Below are positions 51,520 to 59,612 of a stretch of DNA of 64,000 bases, one piece after another (the first letter of the stretch is position 1; every line of letters begins with the position of its first letter). The notes beneath the pieces are model-generated. The model did not search any database and had not been told where the DNA came from. It saw only the letters and a program-made list of their open reading frames with translations. This DNA comes from Ruminococcaceae bacterium UBA6434. Lineage in GTDB: Bacteria; Bacillota; Clostridia; Oscillospirales; Acutalibacteraceae. Location of the stretch: contig DJOQ01000022.1 of the NCBI GenBank assembly GCA_002437245.1, forward strand, positions 1 to 64,000. Direction: 5' to 3'. Both the position numbers and the translations under genes were made by a program.

Positions 51520-52138
51520 AAAAGAACTTGCTTTAAAGTGCGTCGAGGCTCTTAAAAAAGAGTATCCCGACGCTATTTGTTCTCTTACGGCGAGAACGCC
51601 GCTACAGCTTTTAATAGCCACCCGCCTTTCGGCGCAGTGTACCGACGCGAGAGTTAATTTGGTAACTCCCGCTTTATTTGAATCTTATCCCACTCTTGAC
51701 GCCTTTTGCGAGGCGAAGCAGGAGGATGTGGAAAAGCTTATACATTCGTGCGGCTTTTTTCACGGTAAAGCGCGTGATATAATAGGTATGTGCCGTATGA
51801 TACGTTCGTCCTTCGGCGGTGAGGTGCCCGATAATATCGACGACCTCATAAAGCTCCCCGGAGTCGGTAGAAAGACCGCAAATCTGATAGTCGGCGACAT
51901 ATATAAAAAACCGGCGGTCGTCACGGATACGCACCTTATCAGAATATCCAACCGTATAGGGCTTGTAAATACAAAGGACCCGAAAAAGGTTGAGTTTGAG
52001 CTGAAAAAAATACTTCCGCCCGATGAGAGCAATGATTTTTGCCACAGAGTTGTTTTGCACGGCAGAGCGGTCTGCACCGCAAGACGGGCAATGTGCGAAA
52101 ATTGTTGTCTTTCCGAATTTTGCAAAAAGAAAATCTGA
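51512..52138 (+). CDS. nth: Endonuclease III
   Basis: A 208-residue DNA glycosylase/AP lyase that removes oxidised pyrimidines. The helix-hairpin-helix LPGVGRKTANLIVGD carries catalytic Lys121, catalytic Asp139 lies in VVTDTHLIRISNR, and the Fe-S cluster ligands follow the C-x6-C-x2-C-x5-C spacing in the C-terminal CTARRAMCENCCLSEFC. The GTG at 51512 is chosen because GGAG lies 7 bases upstream and it gives the normal length; the frame is open further left. Confidence 0.95.
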   Translation: MNKKELALKCVEALKKEYPDAICSLTARTPLQLLIATRLSAQCTDARVNLVTPALFESYPTLDAFCEAKQEDVEKLIHSCGFFHGKARDIIGMCRMIRSSFGGEVPDNIDDLIKLPGVGRKTANLIVGDIYKKPAVVTDTHLIRISNRIGLVNTKDPKKVEFELKKILPPDESNDFCHRVVLHGRAVCTARRAMCENCCLSEFCKKKI

Positions 52139-52153
52139 TTTGAAGGCATAGAT

Positions 52154-53185
52154 ATGTTTAATGTAAACCCTGCGCTGTACGGCTCCGTTTTTGCGGTTCC
52201 GTCCGCGCTGACAGATAAATATTTAAAGCTTGCTTCGCCTGCCGCAATAAAGGTGTTGCTTTTAATATTGCGCGCTCCGGGCGAGGAGCTTTCTGTGGAA
52301 GAACTTTCAAAAAGAATCGGCTACGGCAAGGCCGATACGCTTGATGCCGTTGAATATTGGATAAGCGAAAACGTGCTTATTAAAAACAGCGGCAGCTTTT
52401 CGGTTAAGCCCGAGGAGCCGAAAAAGCCCGACGACGGCGGCGTTCCGACGCAAAACAAACCGAATGCGAAAGCTGTGCCGGCTGCCGTTCCCGAAAAGAG
52501 GGAACTTCCGGACATTAAAATTACCAAACCCACGCTTGCGCAACTCACAAAGCGTATGGAAGAGAGCGAGGACGTGCTTCGCATTATGACCGAGGCGCAG
52601 AGAATACTCGGCAGAACAATAGGCTTTGATATGCAGAGCACTCTCCTTATGCTTTACGATACATACGGTCTCAGCGTCGAAGTTATATTTATGCTGCTTG
52701 AATTTTGCGTGCATCAGTCGCGCTCGTCAACGGCATATGTTGCAAAGCTCGGCAAGGCCTGGGCCGAAAAAGAGATAAACACGGTGGAGCTTGCCGCCGA
52801 TTACATTGAAAAAAGCACCGAAGCCGAAAGAACCTTTTCCGTTCTGCGTGAGCTTACGGGTCTGTCGACTCCGCGTCCCACTCAGAAACAGACGGAATAT
52901 ATTTTGTCGTGGCTCGCTCTCGGATTTGACGCCCCGATAATCGCAAGGGCGTATGACGAGACGGCGGAGCGTACCGGCAAAATATCTTTTAACTATATGG
53001 ATAAAGTCCTTCTGAATTGGCATAATGCCGGATATAAAACTCCGGAGGATGTGGAAAACGGCGAGAAGCTCTTCCGCGAAAAGAAGCAGTCCGGAAAGCA
53101 AAAGGGGACTTCGTTCAGCATAGACGAGGCGATATCCGACGCCGGTTCGGGCGTTGTAAAATACAAGAAGAAAGGCGCTGAGTAA
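52154..53185 (+). CDS. dnaD: DnaD domain replication protein
   Basis: A 343-residue protein with an N-terminal winged-helix region (SPAAIKVLLLILRAPGEELSVEELSKRIGY), a charged Pro/Lys linker, and two DnaD-like C-terminal modules (LTKRMEESEDVLRIMTEAQRILGR..., and LTGLSTPRPTQKQTEYILSWLALGFDAPIIARAYDET split between). DnaD helps to load the replicative helicase in Firmicutes. It stands directly before the DnaI/DnaC-like loader, as in other Clostridia. Ribosome-binding site GAAGG. Confidence 0.88.
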   Translation: MFNVNPALYGSVFAVPSALTDKYLKLASPAAIKVLLLILRAPGEELSVEELSKRIGYGKADTLDAVEYWISENVLIKNSGSFSVKPEEPKKPDDGGVPTQNKPNAKAVPAAVPEKRELPDIKITKPTLAQLTKRMEESEDVLRIMTEAQRILGRTIGFDMQSTLLMLYDTYGLSVEVIFMLLEFCVHQSRSSTAYVAKLGKAWAEKEINTVELAADYIEKSTEAERTFSVLRELTGLSTPRPTQKQTEYILSWLALGFDAPIIARAYDETAERTGKISFNYMDKVLLNWHNAGYKTPEDVENGEKLFREKKQSGKQKGTSFSIDEAISDAGSGVVKYKKKGAE

Positions 53186-53186
53186 T

Positions 53187-54170
53187 TTGAATTATTCAAA
53201 AGAAGTTTATGAAAAAACAAAATCGGTTCTTGACTCGCGCCGTATCAAAGCGGAAACGCAGGCGGAGCAAAGACACGCGGAGTTTGCGAAATCTCATCCC
53301 GAATTGCTCCTGATAGAAGAAGAAATGTCAAAGACCGCTCTTGACGCCGTAAAAACCGTCCTCGGCGGAAGCGGTGACGTAAAAAAGACGGTTGACGCTC
53401 TCAGAGAGTCAAATTTACAACTGCAAAAGGACCGTGAAAATTTGCTCTTGAGCGCAGGGCTCGATAAAGATTATCTGAAGCCTCATTATACCTGCGAAAA
53501 ATGCAAGGATACAGGCTATGTTGACGGCAAGATGTGCTCGTGCAGGACAGAGCTGCTCAAGAAATTCGCAAGCGAAGAGCTGTCATACAAAACTCCGCTC
53601 AGGCTTTCGAGATTTGAGGATTTTGACTTGTCCTATTATCCCACCGAGCCGTACAGCGGCGGAATTTCTCCGCGTAAGCGTATGAGCGCCGTCTATGATT
53701 TTTGCCGCGATTATGCCGCCGATTTCAGCAAGGATTCGCCGAACCTTTTTATGTACGGCGAAACGGGTCTCGGCAAGACCCATCTCTCGCTTGCCATAGC
53801 CGGTGAGGTTATAAAAAAAGGCTTCAGCGTAGTGTATGATTCCGCGCAAAACCTGTTTACGCGGCTCGAAAAAGAGCGTTTCGGCAGGGAGGACGGCAAT
53901 ACCGAGGATACGGTGCTGTACTGCGATTTGCTTATTTTGGACGATCTCGGTGCCGAGTTTGATACAAAATATGTCCTCTCCGAGATATATAACATAATCA
54001 ACAGCCGTATTTCTTACGGCAGACCCACCGTAATCAGTTCAAATGTAACTCTTGACGAGCTTACCGGGCTTTACGGTGCCAGGGTTACATCAAGAATTAT
54101 CGGCAATTACGAGCTGCTTTTGTTTGAGGGCAGAGACGTGCGCCAGATAAAAAAGCGCCTTTTAAAGTGA
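53187..54170 (+). CDS. Helicase-loader-type AAA+ ATPase (DnaC/DnaI-like)
   Basis: A 327-residue AAA+ protein. The N-terminal helical part leads into a Cys cluster (CEKCKDTGYVDGKMCSC) that likely binds zinc, as in DnaI. Walker A is GETGLGKTHLS, Walker B LLILDDLGAE, followed by sensor and arginine-finger regions (VISSNVTLDEL, RVTSRI). Start is TTG at 53187, one base after the dnaD stop; a ribosome-binding site AAAGGCG lies a little far, but the N-terminus fits the family. Role: loading of the replicative helicase with DnaD. Confidence 0.9.
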   Translation: MNYSKEVYEKTKSVLDSRRIKAETQAEQRHAEFAKSHPELLLIEEEMSKTALDAVKTVLGGSGDVKKTVDALRESNLQLQKDRENLLLSAGLDKDYLKPHYTCEKCKDTGYVDGKMCSCRTELLKKFASEELSYKTPLRLSRFEDFDLSYYPTEPYSGGISPRKRMSAVYDFCRDYAADFSKDSPNLFMYGETGLGKTHLSLAIAGEVIKKGFSVVYDSAQNLFTRLEKERFGREDGNTEDTVLYCDLLILDDLGAEFDTKYVLSEIYNIINSRISYGRPTVISSNVTLDELTGLYGARVTSRIIGNYELLLFEGRDVRQIKKRLLK

Positions 54171-54440
54171 CCCTTTAATACGTGTGAAATTTTCCGCCGC
54201 CGCCGTGACTTCATCGTTTTCGGCGGCGCTTTCTTTTTCCCAGCCTCTGTTTCGGCTTTCGTCAAAAAGAGTGTGGTACATCGAGTGATCCTCGCGCAGT
54301 ATATTTAAAATATCCTCGCGCAAAGGCTCGTCCGCGCATTTAAGTGAGCACTCGTTGTATTTTACCGAGAGCGACTTCTGAACCGATAAAAGGTTCAAAA
54401 ATAAGAGCCTGTTTTGATTGCTTTGTTTTTCTTTATTCAT
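54162..54440 (-). CDS. CotF-like spore coat/ferritin-like small protein
   Basis: A 92-residue helical protein similar in pattern to coat F-type proteins (QNRLLFLNLLSVQKSLSVKYNECSLKCADEPLREDILNILREDH is split by Cys-Ala), which form ferritin-like helical bundles on clostridial spores. Its stop lies inside the end of the DnaC-like gene (9-base convergent overlap). Ribosome-binding site GGGAAA is moderate. Second gene of a two-gene unit. Confidence 0.65.
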   Translation of the reverse strand: MNKEKQSNQNRLLFLNLLSVQKSLSVKYNECSLKCADEPLREDILNILREDHSMYHTLFDESRNRGWEKESAAENDEVTAAAENFTRIKGSL

Positions 54441-54444
54441 ATTT

Positions 54445-54630
54445 TTATTTCCCGTTCAAGATATTTAATAGAGTGTTGTAATGGTTTAAATGCTGTGCCG
54501 CAGCCTGCTCATAAAGTCCGCGAAGTATGGCGTCGTCGGTGTTTACGGCACCCTCCTTGAATTTCATCACGGCTGTGGCCTCCATCGGCAGGCATTCTTT
54601 TAATATTTCGAGAGAGCTGTTTAAAAGCAT
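54445..54630 (-). CDS. Small CotF-like helical protein
   Basis: A 61-residue protein, two helices (SLEILKECLPMEATAVMKF; LRGLYEQAAAQHLNHYNTLLNIL), with the look of a half coat-F/ferritin-like protein. It is 4 bases upstream of the CotF-like gene with which it probably pairs. GGGGAAA precedes the ATG. Spore-coat role is inferred from its neighbour. Confidence 0.6.
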   Translation of the reverse strand: MLLNSSLEILKECLPMEATAVMKFKEGAVNTDDAILRGLYEQAAAQHLNHYNTLLNILNGK

Positions 54631-54674
54631 GGCAAATTTCCCCGTTCGGTTTAATATAATATTGATGTAAGATT

Positions 54675-54716
54675 AAAGTGATTCTCTGCTTTTTTTGGCG
54701 GAGAATCACTTTTTGT
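54675..54716. terminator. Intrinsic terminator
   Basis: A 12-bp perfect stem (54675-54686 with 54701-54712) with T runs; ends the mazF-type gene's transcript on the minus strand before the coat genes. Confidence 0.75.
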
Positions 54717-54720
54717 TTTT

Positions 54721-55077
54721 TTAACGCAGCGTTTGTCCGAGTCCGAAACTTACGGAAAGAGCCTTATTGACTTTGTTCATTTCATCCGTAGGTAAATTTC
54801 CCATGCGTTCTTTAAGACGTTTTTTGTCGAGTGTTCTGACCTGCTCAAGCAAAACGATAGAATCCTTTTGCAGTCCGCAGCCAACCGCGTCAACGCTTAT
54901 GTGCGTCGGCAGCTTGGTTTTGTATTTTTGACTTGTTATTGCCGCCGCAATTACAGTAGGGCTGTATTTGTTGCCTACATCGTTTTGAACTATAAGTACC
55001 GGCCTTATTCCGCCTTGCTCCGAACCTACCACGGGGCTTAAATCGGCGTAATAAATATCGCCGCGCTTAATATTCAT
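54721..55077 (-). CDS. MazF/PemK-type endoribonuclease (NdoA-like)
   Basis: A 118-residue protein matching chromosomal EndoA/NdoA toxins of Firmicutes: MNIKRGDIYYADLSPVVGSEQGGIRPVLIVQND, with the catalytic Arg in GGIRPV and Thr in AAITSQ, then HISVD, LLEQVRTLDKKRL. Such enzymes cut single-stranded mRNA at short motifs. No antitoxin gene is seen next to it; the upstream stretch has no suitable small frame. The ATG at 55077 fits the family length; the open frame to 55158 has no support. Confidence 0.9.
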   Translation of the reverse strand: MNIKRGDIYYADLSPVVGSEQGGIRPVLIVQNDVGNKYSPTVIAAAITSQKYKTKLPTHISVDAVGCGLQKDSIVLLEQVRTLDKKRLKERMGNLPTDEMNKVNKALSVSFGLGQTLR

Positions 55078-55324
55078 TTCCTCACTCTCCTGTTTTAATT
55101 CCCTTAGGCAAGCGAAAGCCAAACATAATACATACGGTTTCAAATGTCTTTTCGGCATATCGGATTTGACTTTTTCCTGCTTAACTTAATTTTGCCCATA
55201 AAAGGAAACTATAAACATATAAATAAATTTTTGCGTCACATATTTTTAAGGCGGAGACCTGCTTACAGTACATAATATGACAAAAGACGGCAAAAGGTGT
55301 CGGACACGGCGGTCGGAGCATCAC

Positions 55325-55364
55325 TTTACAGAGATTTTACATACGGCATACAACGGATTTTACC
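55325..55364 (+). promoter_or_regulatory. Candidate Pho-box array upstream of phoP/phoR
   Basis: TTTACA (55325-55330), TTTACA (55336-55341), CATACA (55347-55352) and TTTACC (55359-55364) recur with 11, 11 and 12-base steps. Bacillus PhoP boxes are TT(A/C/T)A(C/T)A repeats with about 5-base spacers, so this is a good match. The rest of the 390-base gap between 55078 and 55468 holds no gene. Confidence 0.5.
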
Positions 55365-55398
55365 GTTCACGGATAAAATGAAATATACGGCGGCAGTC

Positions 55399-55427
55399 TT
55401 GCAACCGAAACAAAAACGGATTATACT
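55399..55427 (+). promoter_or_regulatory. Promoter of the two-component operon
   Basis: -35 TTGCAA (55399-55404) and -10 TATACT (55422-55427), 17-base spacer, 42 bases before the response regulator ATG. Confidence 0.7.
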
Positions 55428-55468
55428 GATATTATTAAAATAAAAAAATATGCCCATAGGAGAAAAAT

Positions 55469-56143
55469 ATGATTTATCTTGTTGAGGACGATAAGAGCAT
55501 TAGAGAGCTTCTGGTTTACACTCTTAATAATTCTGGACTTCCGGCAACCGGCTTTGAAAGGCCGAGTGAGTTTTACAAGGAATTTAACGCGGACGACGCA
55601 AATCTCGTTATACTTGATATAATGCTCCCCGAATGTGACGGACTTACAATGCTTAAAAATTTGAGAGCCGACGAAAAAACAAAGCATATCCCCGTGATGA
55701 TGCTGACCGCCAAAGGCTCCGAATACGATAAGGTAGTGGGGCTTGATACGGGCGCCGATGATTATATGACAAAACCATTCGGAATGATGGAGCTGATAGC
55801 GAGAGTTAAGGCTCTTTTGCGCCGAACAAAGGAGCCGGAAAAAGATGACGGCAAGACTCTTAATATCGGCTGTCTCAGCGTTACGCCCTCCAAATATTCC
55901 GTCAAGGTCGGCGGCGAAAACGTGGCGCTGACGCTGAAGGAATTTGACCTTTTATGTTTACTTTTGCAAAATAAGGGCACTGTTTTCACGCGCGATAAGC
56001 TCCTCAATAAAATTTGGGGCTATGACTTTGACGGTGAGAGCAGAACCGTGGATGTGCACGTCAGAACTCTTCGCCAAAAGCTCGGCGAAGCGGGAAAATA
56101 CATAGAAACCGTCCGCGGTATAGGCTATAAAATAGGAGACTGA
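55469..56143 (+). CDS. OmpR/PhoB-family response regulator
   Basis: A 224-residue protein: receiver domain (1-115) with acidic pocket VEDD, phospho-acceptor Asp50 in LVILDIMLPE, Thr in MLTAKG and Lys in DYMTKPFGMMEL; then a winged-helix DNA-binding domain (about 125-222) with LTLKEFDLL, GYDFDGESRTVDVHVRTLRQKL split at the recognition helix, and TVRGIGYKI. Paired with a PAS-type kinase, it resembles PhoP/PhoB of phosphate control, although no pst genes are near. GGAG precedes the ATG. Confidence 0.92.
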   Translation: MIYLVEDDKSIRELLVYTLNNSGLPATGFERPSEFYKEFNADDANLVILDIMLPECDGLTMLKNLRADEKTKHIPVMMLTAKGSEYDKVVGLDTGADDYMTKPFGMMELIARVKALLRRTKEPEKDDGKTLNIGCLSVTPSKYSVKVGGENVALTLKEFDLLCLLLQNKGTVFTRDKLLNKIWGYDFDGESRTVDVHVRTLRQKLGEAGKYIETVRGIGYKIGD

Positions 56144-56148
56144 ACCGA

Positions 56149-57483
56149 ATGAAAAAACGAATTTCACACTCGGTGTTTTTTGTGTCGCTTGCGGTAAACA
56201 TATGTTGTGCCACCTTGTCGCTTGCGGTTCTTTATAATCGCTTTAAGGCTGATGTAGGCGCTTTGGAAGCAGTAAAGCTGCCATCGGATTTCCTTTTGGC
56301 TGTGCTTGTTTCCGCAGTAATATCCCTTGCCGCCGCGCTTTTTACGGCGCACGTAGTGTCAAAGCGAACCTTAAAAGAACTCAACGACATAAATTTAGAT
56401 GACCCGAACGACAGTAATTTCGGCTCTGAGCTCTCTCTGCTGTTCTATAAAATTCGCAGTCAGAATTCGCAGATACAGTCTCAACTGCGCGAGCTTGAAC
56501 GCAGTCAGCAGGAATTTAAAATGATAACCGAAAATATGTCGGAGGGTCTTATAATAATCGACCTTAAGCACAGCATACTTTCGTTTAACCGCAGCGCAAA
56601 GCAGATATTCGGCGTTGAAAACATCAAAAAGCACGAGAGCGTTTTCACGGTGAATCAAAGCGAGCGCTTTAAAAGCGCGGTGAACAACGCGCTTTCGGGC
56701 AGGCACGGCGAAATGACGCTGAAAATGCACGACAGAATTTACAACGTTTTTGCAAATCCCGTAGTCAACGGCGAAAAAATAGTTGGTGCGGTAATAGTTG
56801 TTCTCGACGTTACGGAGCGCGAAAAGGGTGAACAGTTGCGCCGCGAATTTACGGCAAATGTCTCACATGAGCTAAAAACTCCGCTGACATCAATTTCGGG
56901 ATTTGCCGAGATAATAATGAACGGTATAGCAAAGCCCGAAGACGTAAGGCATTTTGCGGAGAATATATATAATGAGAGCGCAAGACTTATAACGCTTGTC
57001 GGCGACATTATAAAAATATCACAGCTTGACGAGGGTCTTGTCGGAGCGGAAAAAACCGATGTCGATTTGCTGGAGATCGCTCGGAAAACGGCAAAGTCCT
57101 TGCAGAGCGTCGCGTCTAAAAATGACATAACGATAAATGTTGACGGCGAACCGTCGTGCGTCATGGGCGTTTACGATATAATTGACGAGATGGTTTACAA
57201 TCTCTGCGACAATGCCGTCAAATATAACCGCCCCCACGGCAGGGTGGATATTACGGTAAGAGATAAAACAATTACGGTTTCCGATACGGGAATAGGCATT
57301 CCGCTGTCGTCTCAGCCGAGGGTGTTTGAGCGCTTTTACCGCGTTGATAAAAGTCATTCCAAGGAAATAGGCGGTACGGGTCTGGGCCTTTCGATAGTCA
57401 AGCACGCCGCCCTTTACCACGGTGCCAAAATCGACCTTGAGAGCGTCGAAAACGTCGGAACGAAAATTAAAATCAGCTTTTAG
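56149..57483 (+). CDS. PhoR-like sensor histidine kinase
   Basis: A 444-residue kinase. Two membrane segments near the N-terminus with only a very short external loop (about 20 residues), so sensing is probably by an intramembrane or cytosolic route, as in some PhoR proteins. Then a PAS domain (LKMITENMSEGLIIIDLKHSILSFN is split at MSEG), HisKA with the phospho-His in VSHELKTPLTSI, and HATPase with NLCDNAVKYN, DTGIGI and GGTGLGLS. GGAG lies at the end of the regulator gene 5 bases before. Phosphate sensing is the best guess. Confidence 0.92.
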   Translation: MKKRISHSVFFVSLAVNICCATLSLAVLYNRFKADVGALEAVKLPSDFLLAVLVSAVISLAAALFTAHVVSKRTLKELNDINLDDPNDSNFGSELSLLFYKIRSQNSQIQSQLRELERSQQEFKMITENMSEGLIIIDLKHSILSFNRSAKQIFGVENIKKHESVFTVNQSERFKSAVNNALSGRHGEMTLKMHDRIYNVFANPVVNGEKIVGAVIVVLDVTEREKGEQLRREFTANVSHELKTPLTSISGFAEIIMNGIAKPEDVRHFAENIYNESARLITLVGDIIKISQLDEGLVGAEKTDVDLLEIARKTAKSLQSVASKNDITINVDGEPSCVMGVYDIIDEMVYNLCDNAVKYNRPHGRVDITVRDKTITVSDTGIGIPLSSQPRVFERFYRVDKSHSKEIGGTGLGLSIVKHAALYHGAKIDLESVENVGTKIKISF

Positions 57484-57801
57484 GCAAAATAATACACCCG
57501 CCAGGCTGAGTGTTTTATAAGGCAGTTTTGCTTTAAAACAACATTTTTTGTACAACAATAATTAACCCCTCAGATGAGCCCGGGCTCATCTGAGGGGTTA
57601 GCTGTTTCCTGTATCAAAAGCACATCATTTTGAAGTGCTTTGCAGTTTCATAACTATAAAAATTTTTTATGCCGAAGTCAAGAAATGAAGCAAGGCTGTC
57701 GCCTTGCGAGGCTTTTTGACAAAAGCATAAGGGATTTTTATGCGAGAAACCGATACTTCCTTATAAACACTCAAGCCCAAAGGCGGGTGTATTTTTTGTC
57801 A
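57484..57801. other. Structured inverted-repeat region between convergent genes
   Basis: This 318-base gap has long imperfect inverted arms: 57491-57523 and 57758-57793, including AATACACCCGCC against GGCGGGTGTATT and a shared GAGTG..TTTATAAGG segment. Inside are a 38-base perfect palindrome and three hairpins: AAAGCAC/GTGCTTT (near 57617-57641), GCAAGGC/GCCTTGC (near 57691-57708) and GCATAA/TTATGC (near 57725-57743). A T run follows the right arm. It may be a long bidirectional terminator with an insertion, a MITE-like element or a structured RNA. No coding frame looks real. Confidence 0.55.
57563..57600. repeat. 38-bp perfect palindrome
   Basis: The two 19-base halves (57563-57581 and 57582-57600) are exact reverse complements with no loop; each half begins/ends with TAACCCCTC. 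No T run follows. Confidence 0.95.
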
Positions 57802-59328
57802 TCAGTCTTCGTTTTCTTCCATGACCTTGTCTATTATTTCCTGCGGTATAGCCTCGCCGTGCTTTACAACAAGTATGCAAAGTATTGAGAGAATAAATGC
57901 TATCGGGCAGTAGTAGAACAGCGACAGATAGGTGCCTGTAAACATACGGACTATACCGTAGATTATGGGTGTAGCTATCTGTGCGGAAAATGTGGCGGTG
58001 TAGTAGTAACCGGTATAAGTGCCTACTTTATCAACGCCGCCGATTTCAAGTACAAGGGGAAGCGTGTTAACGGTTATAAACATATTTGCCGCGCCGCCTA
58101 CTATAAGAGCTACCCAAATAAGAGCGCCGCTCAAAGCGTCGATGCCGAGTATATGGGTTACAAGATAAGCCGCAAACGCGAGAACAAATATAAACAGACC
58201 TCCGAGTATGGTCTTTTTTCTGCCGATCTTTTTGCCGAGCCAGCCTGCCGGAAGAGCGGCAAGTGCGGAAGCGGCGGCAAAAGCTGTTGTCATTATGGTT
58301 GCCTGAGCCGTGGTCTTATGAAGTATCTCTGCGGCAAAGAGAGCAAAGAATGTCGATATTGCATTCGTTCCGCAGAAGAGAAAGAACAGACCCATAAGCA
58401 TAAATACAAGGCTTCTCTTTTCGCCGGGGTTTAATTTTTCGGCCTTCATTCTCTCTTTTTCTGCCTTTTTAGCCGCTTTTTCGGCTTTGCGTTTAGCCTC
58501 TTCATCGGCAGCCTCAGCCATATCGGCTTTGATTTTCAAGCGGCTGTCGGGCTCTTTGACAAAGAAGAGAATGACGAGCATACCGATTACCATAACTATT
58601 GCGCCGAGCAGGAAAACATAGGGGAAAGTATCGTATTCGTCAAATTCGGGAGACTTCGACGAAATTCCGGTAGCCGCACAGTAAATGGCGGTAACTATTG
58701 TTCCGGCAAAGAGTCCGAGAGCGCTGCCGAGACCGCCCATAAGGTTGATAACGGCGTTGCCTTCACTTCTGAGCTCATTCGGCGTTAAATCCGGCATAAG
58801 AGCAACTACCGGAGCTCTCCACAGGGACATTACAAATACAAACAGTATTATGAAAAGCATTGTGAAAGCAATCGAATTGAATTTGACGGCGATAATGGGA
58901 ATTATCGCGAACAACAATGCGGAGACAGGCGCGCCGTAAACAACAAACGGACGGCGTTTGCCTAAACGCGAATGAGTGTTGTCCGAGAGCTTGCCGAATG
59001 TCGGCTGAAAAATTACACCGAAGATGTTGTCAAAGGTCATTATTATACCTATAAACAGCGGTACAAGAGTTATACCTCCGGCGGCTGTGCCTACGTCTTC
59101 GCCGTTAGCTTCCGCAAAGGACGCGAGAGCGGGAAATGCCGCGTTAAGCTTTGCGCTCCACAAAGTAATGACGGCGCTTTCGTTAAGGAGCCTGTTAAGT
59201 ATCTTTGTTATGTATGGGTCATATATTGCCCACGCTATGGATGAGGCCATAAAGCCAAATCCGGTGAGGATTGTGTGCCAATAGTTCAGTTTGCCGTTGC
59301 TTTTGGCACAGAAGTATTTACTTTCCAT
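57802..59328 (-). CDS. GPH family sugar:cation symporter
   Basis: A 508-residue MFS protein of the sodium/galactoside (GPH) group, about 12 membrane segments. Motifs: GIIMTFDNIFGVIFQPTFGKLSDNTHSRLGKRRPF region early, LMPDLTPNELRSEGNAVINLMGGLG, and GWLGKKIGRKKTI. A long charged loop (about 275-305), rich in Glu, Ala and Lys (EEAKRKAEKAAKKAEKERMK), sits between the two halves, and the tail is acidic. Substrate probably a disaccharide or glycoside. GGGAG precedes the ATG. Transcribed alone. Confidence 0.9.
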   Translation of the reverse strand: MESKYFCAKSNGKLNYWHTILTGFGFMASSIAWAIYDPYITKILNRLLNESAVITLWSAKLNAAFPALASFAEANGEDVGTAAGGITLVPLFIGIIMTFDNIFGVIFQPTFGKLSDNTHSRLGKRRPFVVYGAPVSALLFAIIPIIAVKFNSIAFTMLFIILFVFVMSLWRAPVVALMPDLTPNELRSEGNAVINLMGGLGSALGLFAGTIVTAIYCAATGISSKSPEFDEYDTFPYVFLLGAIVMVIGMLVILFFVKEPDSRLKIKADMAEAADEEAKRKAEKAAKKAEKERMKAEKLNPGEKRSLVFMLMGLFFLFCGTNAISTFFALFAAEILHKTTAQATIMTTAFAAASALAALPAGWLGKKIGRKKTILGGLFIFVLAFAAYLVTHILGIDALSGALIWVALIVGGAANMFITVNTLPLVLEIGGVDKVGTYTGYYYTATFSAQIATPIIYGIVRMFTGTYLSLFYYCPIAFILSILCILVVKHGEAIPQEIIDKVMEENED

Positions 59329-59385
59329 TTCTTTCTCCCTTTCAATCTTAATAGTGTTCCCCCGTCGGATATAACACTGTCTATA

Positions 59386-59414
59386 ATAATAACAAATTAT
59401 TACGGCGATTGCAA
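59386..59414 (-). promoter_or_regulatory. Promoter of the GPH symporter gene
   Basis: Minus-strand -35 TTGCAA (59409-59414) and -10 TATTAT (59386-59391), 17-base spacer. Confidence 0.65.
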
Positions 59415-59429
59415 CAACTGATTGTAGAA

Positions 59430-59466
59430 ATTACACATATAACAAAAATTTTACACATATTTTACG
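59430..59466. repeat. TTTACA-like half-site array upstream of the symporter promoter
   Basis: TTACACATAT occurs at 59431-59440 and 59451-59460 (20-base period). Read as hexamers: ATTACA (59430), ATAACA (59439), TTTACA (59450), TTTACG (59461), about 10-11 bases apart. Position, just upstream of the -35, suits an activator. The remaining bases to 59612 show only weak A/T-rich sequence. Confidence 0.4.
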
Positions 59467-59612
59467 AATGTGTTTTCTGAAAAACAAATCCGATATTACC
59501 GACCGTTTTCATAATTGTTGTCCCTTGATTGTTAATAAGTATTGTATTGAGTCCGTTTTTATGATAAAACTATATGTGCCGACGGCATTTTTGATAAAAG
59601 GGGAGAAAGGGC

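Noticed and set aside
55078..55468. tRNA or small antitoxin gene in the gap before the response regulator
   Set aside because: No cloverleaf and no convincing short frame; the gap is explained by promoters and a regulator array.
57640..57888. An 82-residue plus-strand frame in the structured region
   Set aside because: It crosses the hairpins and the end of the symporter gene, has no ribosome-binding site and looks like chance.
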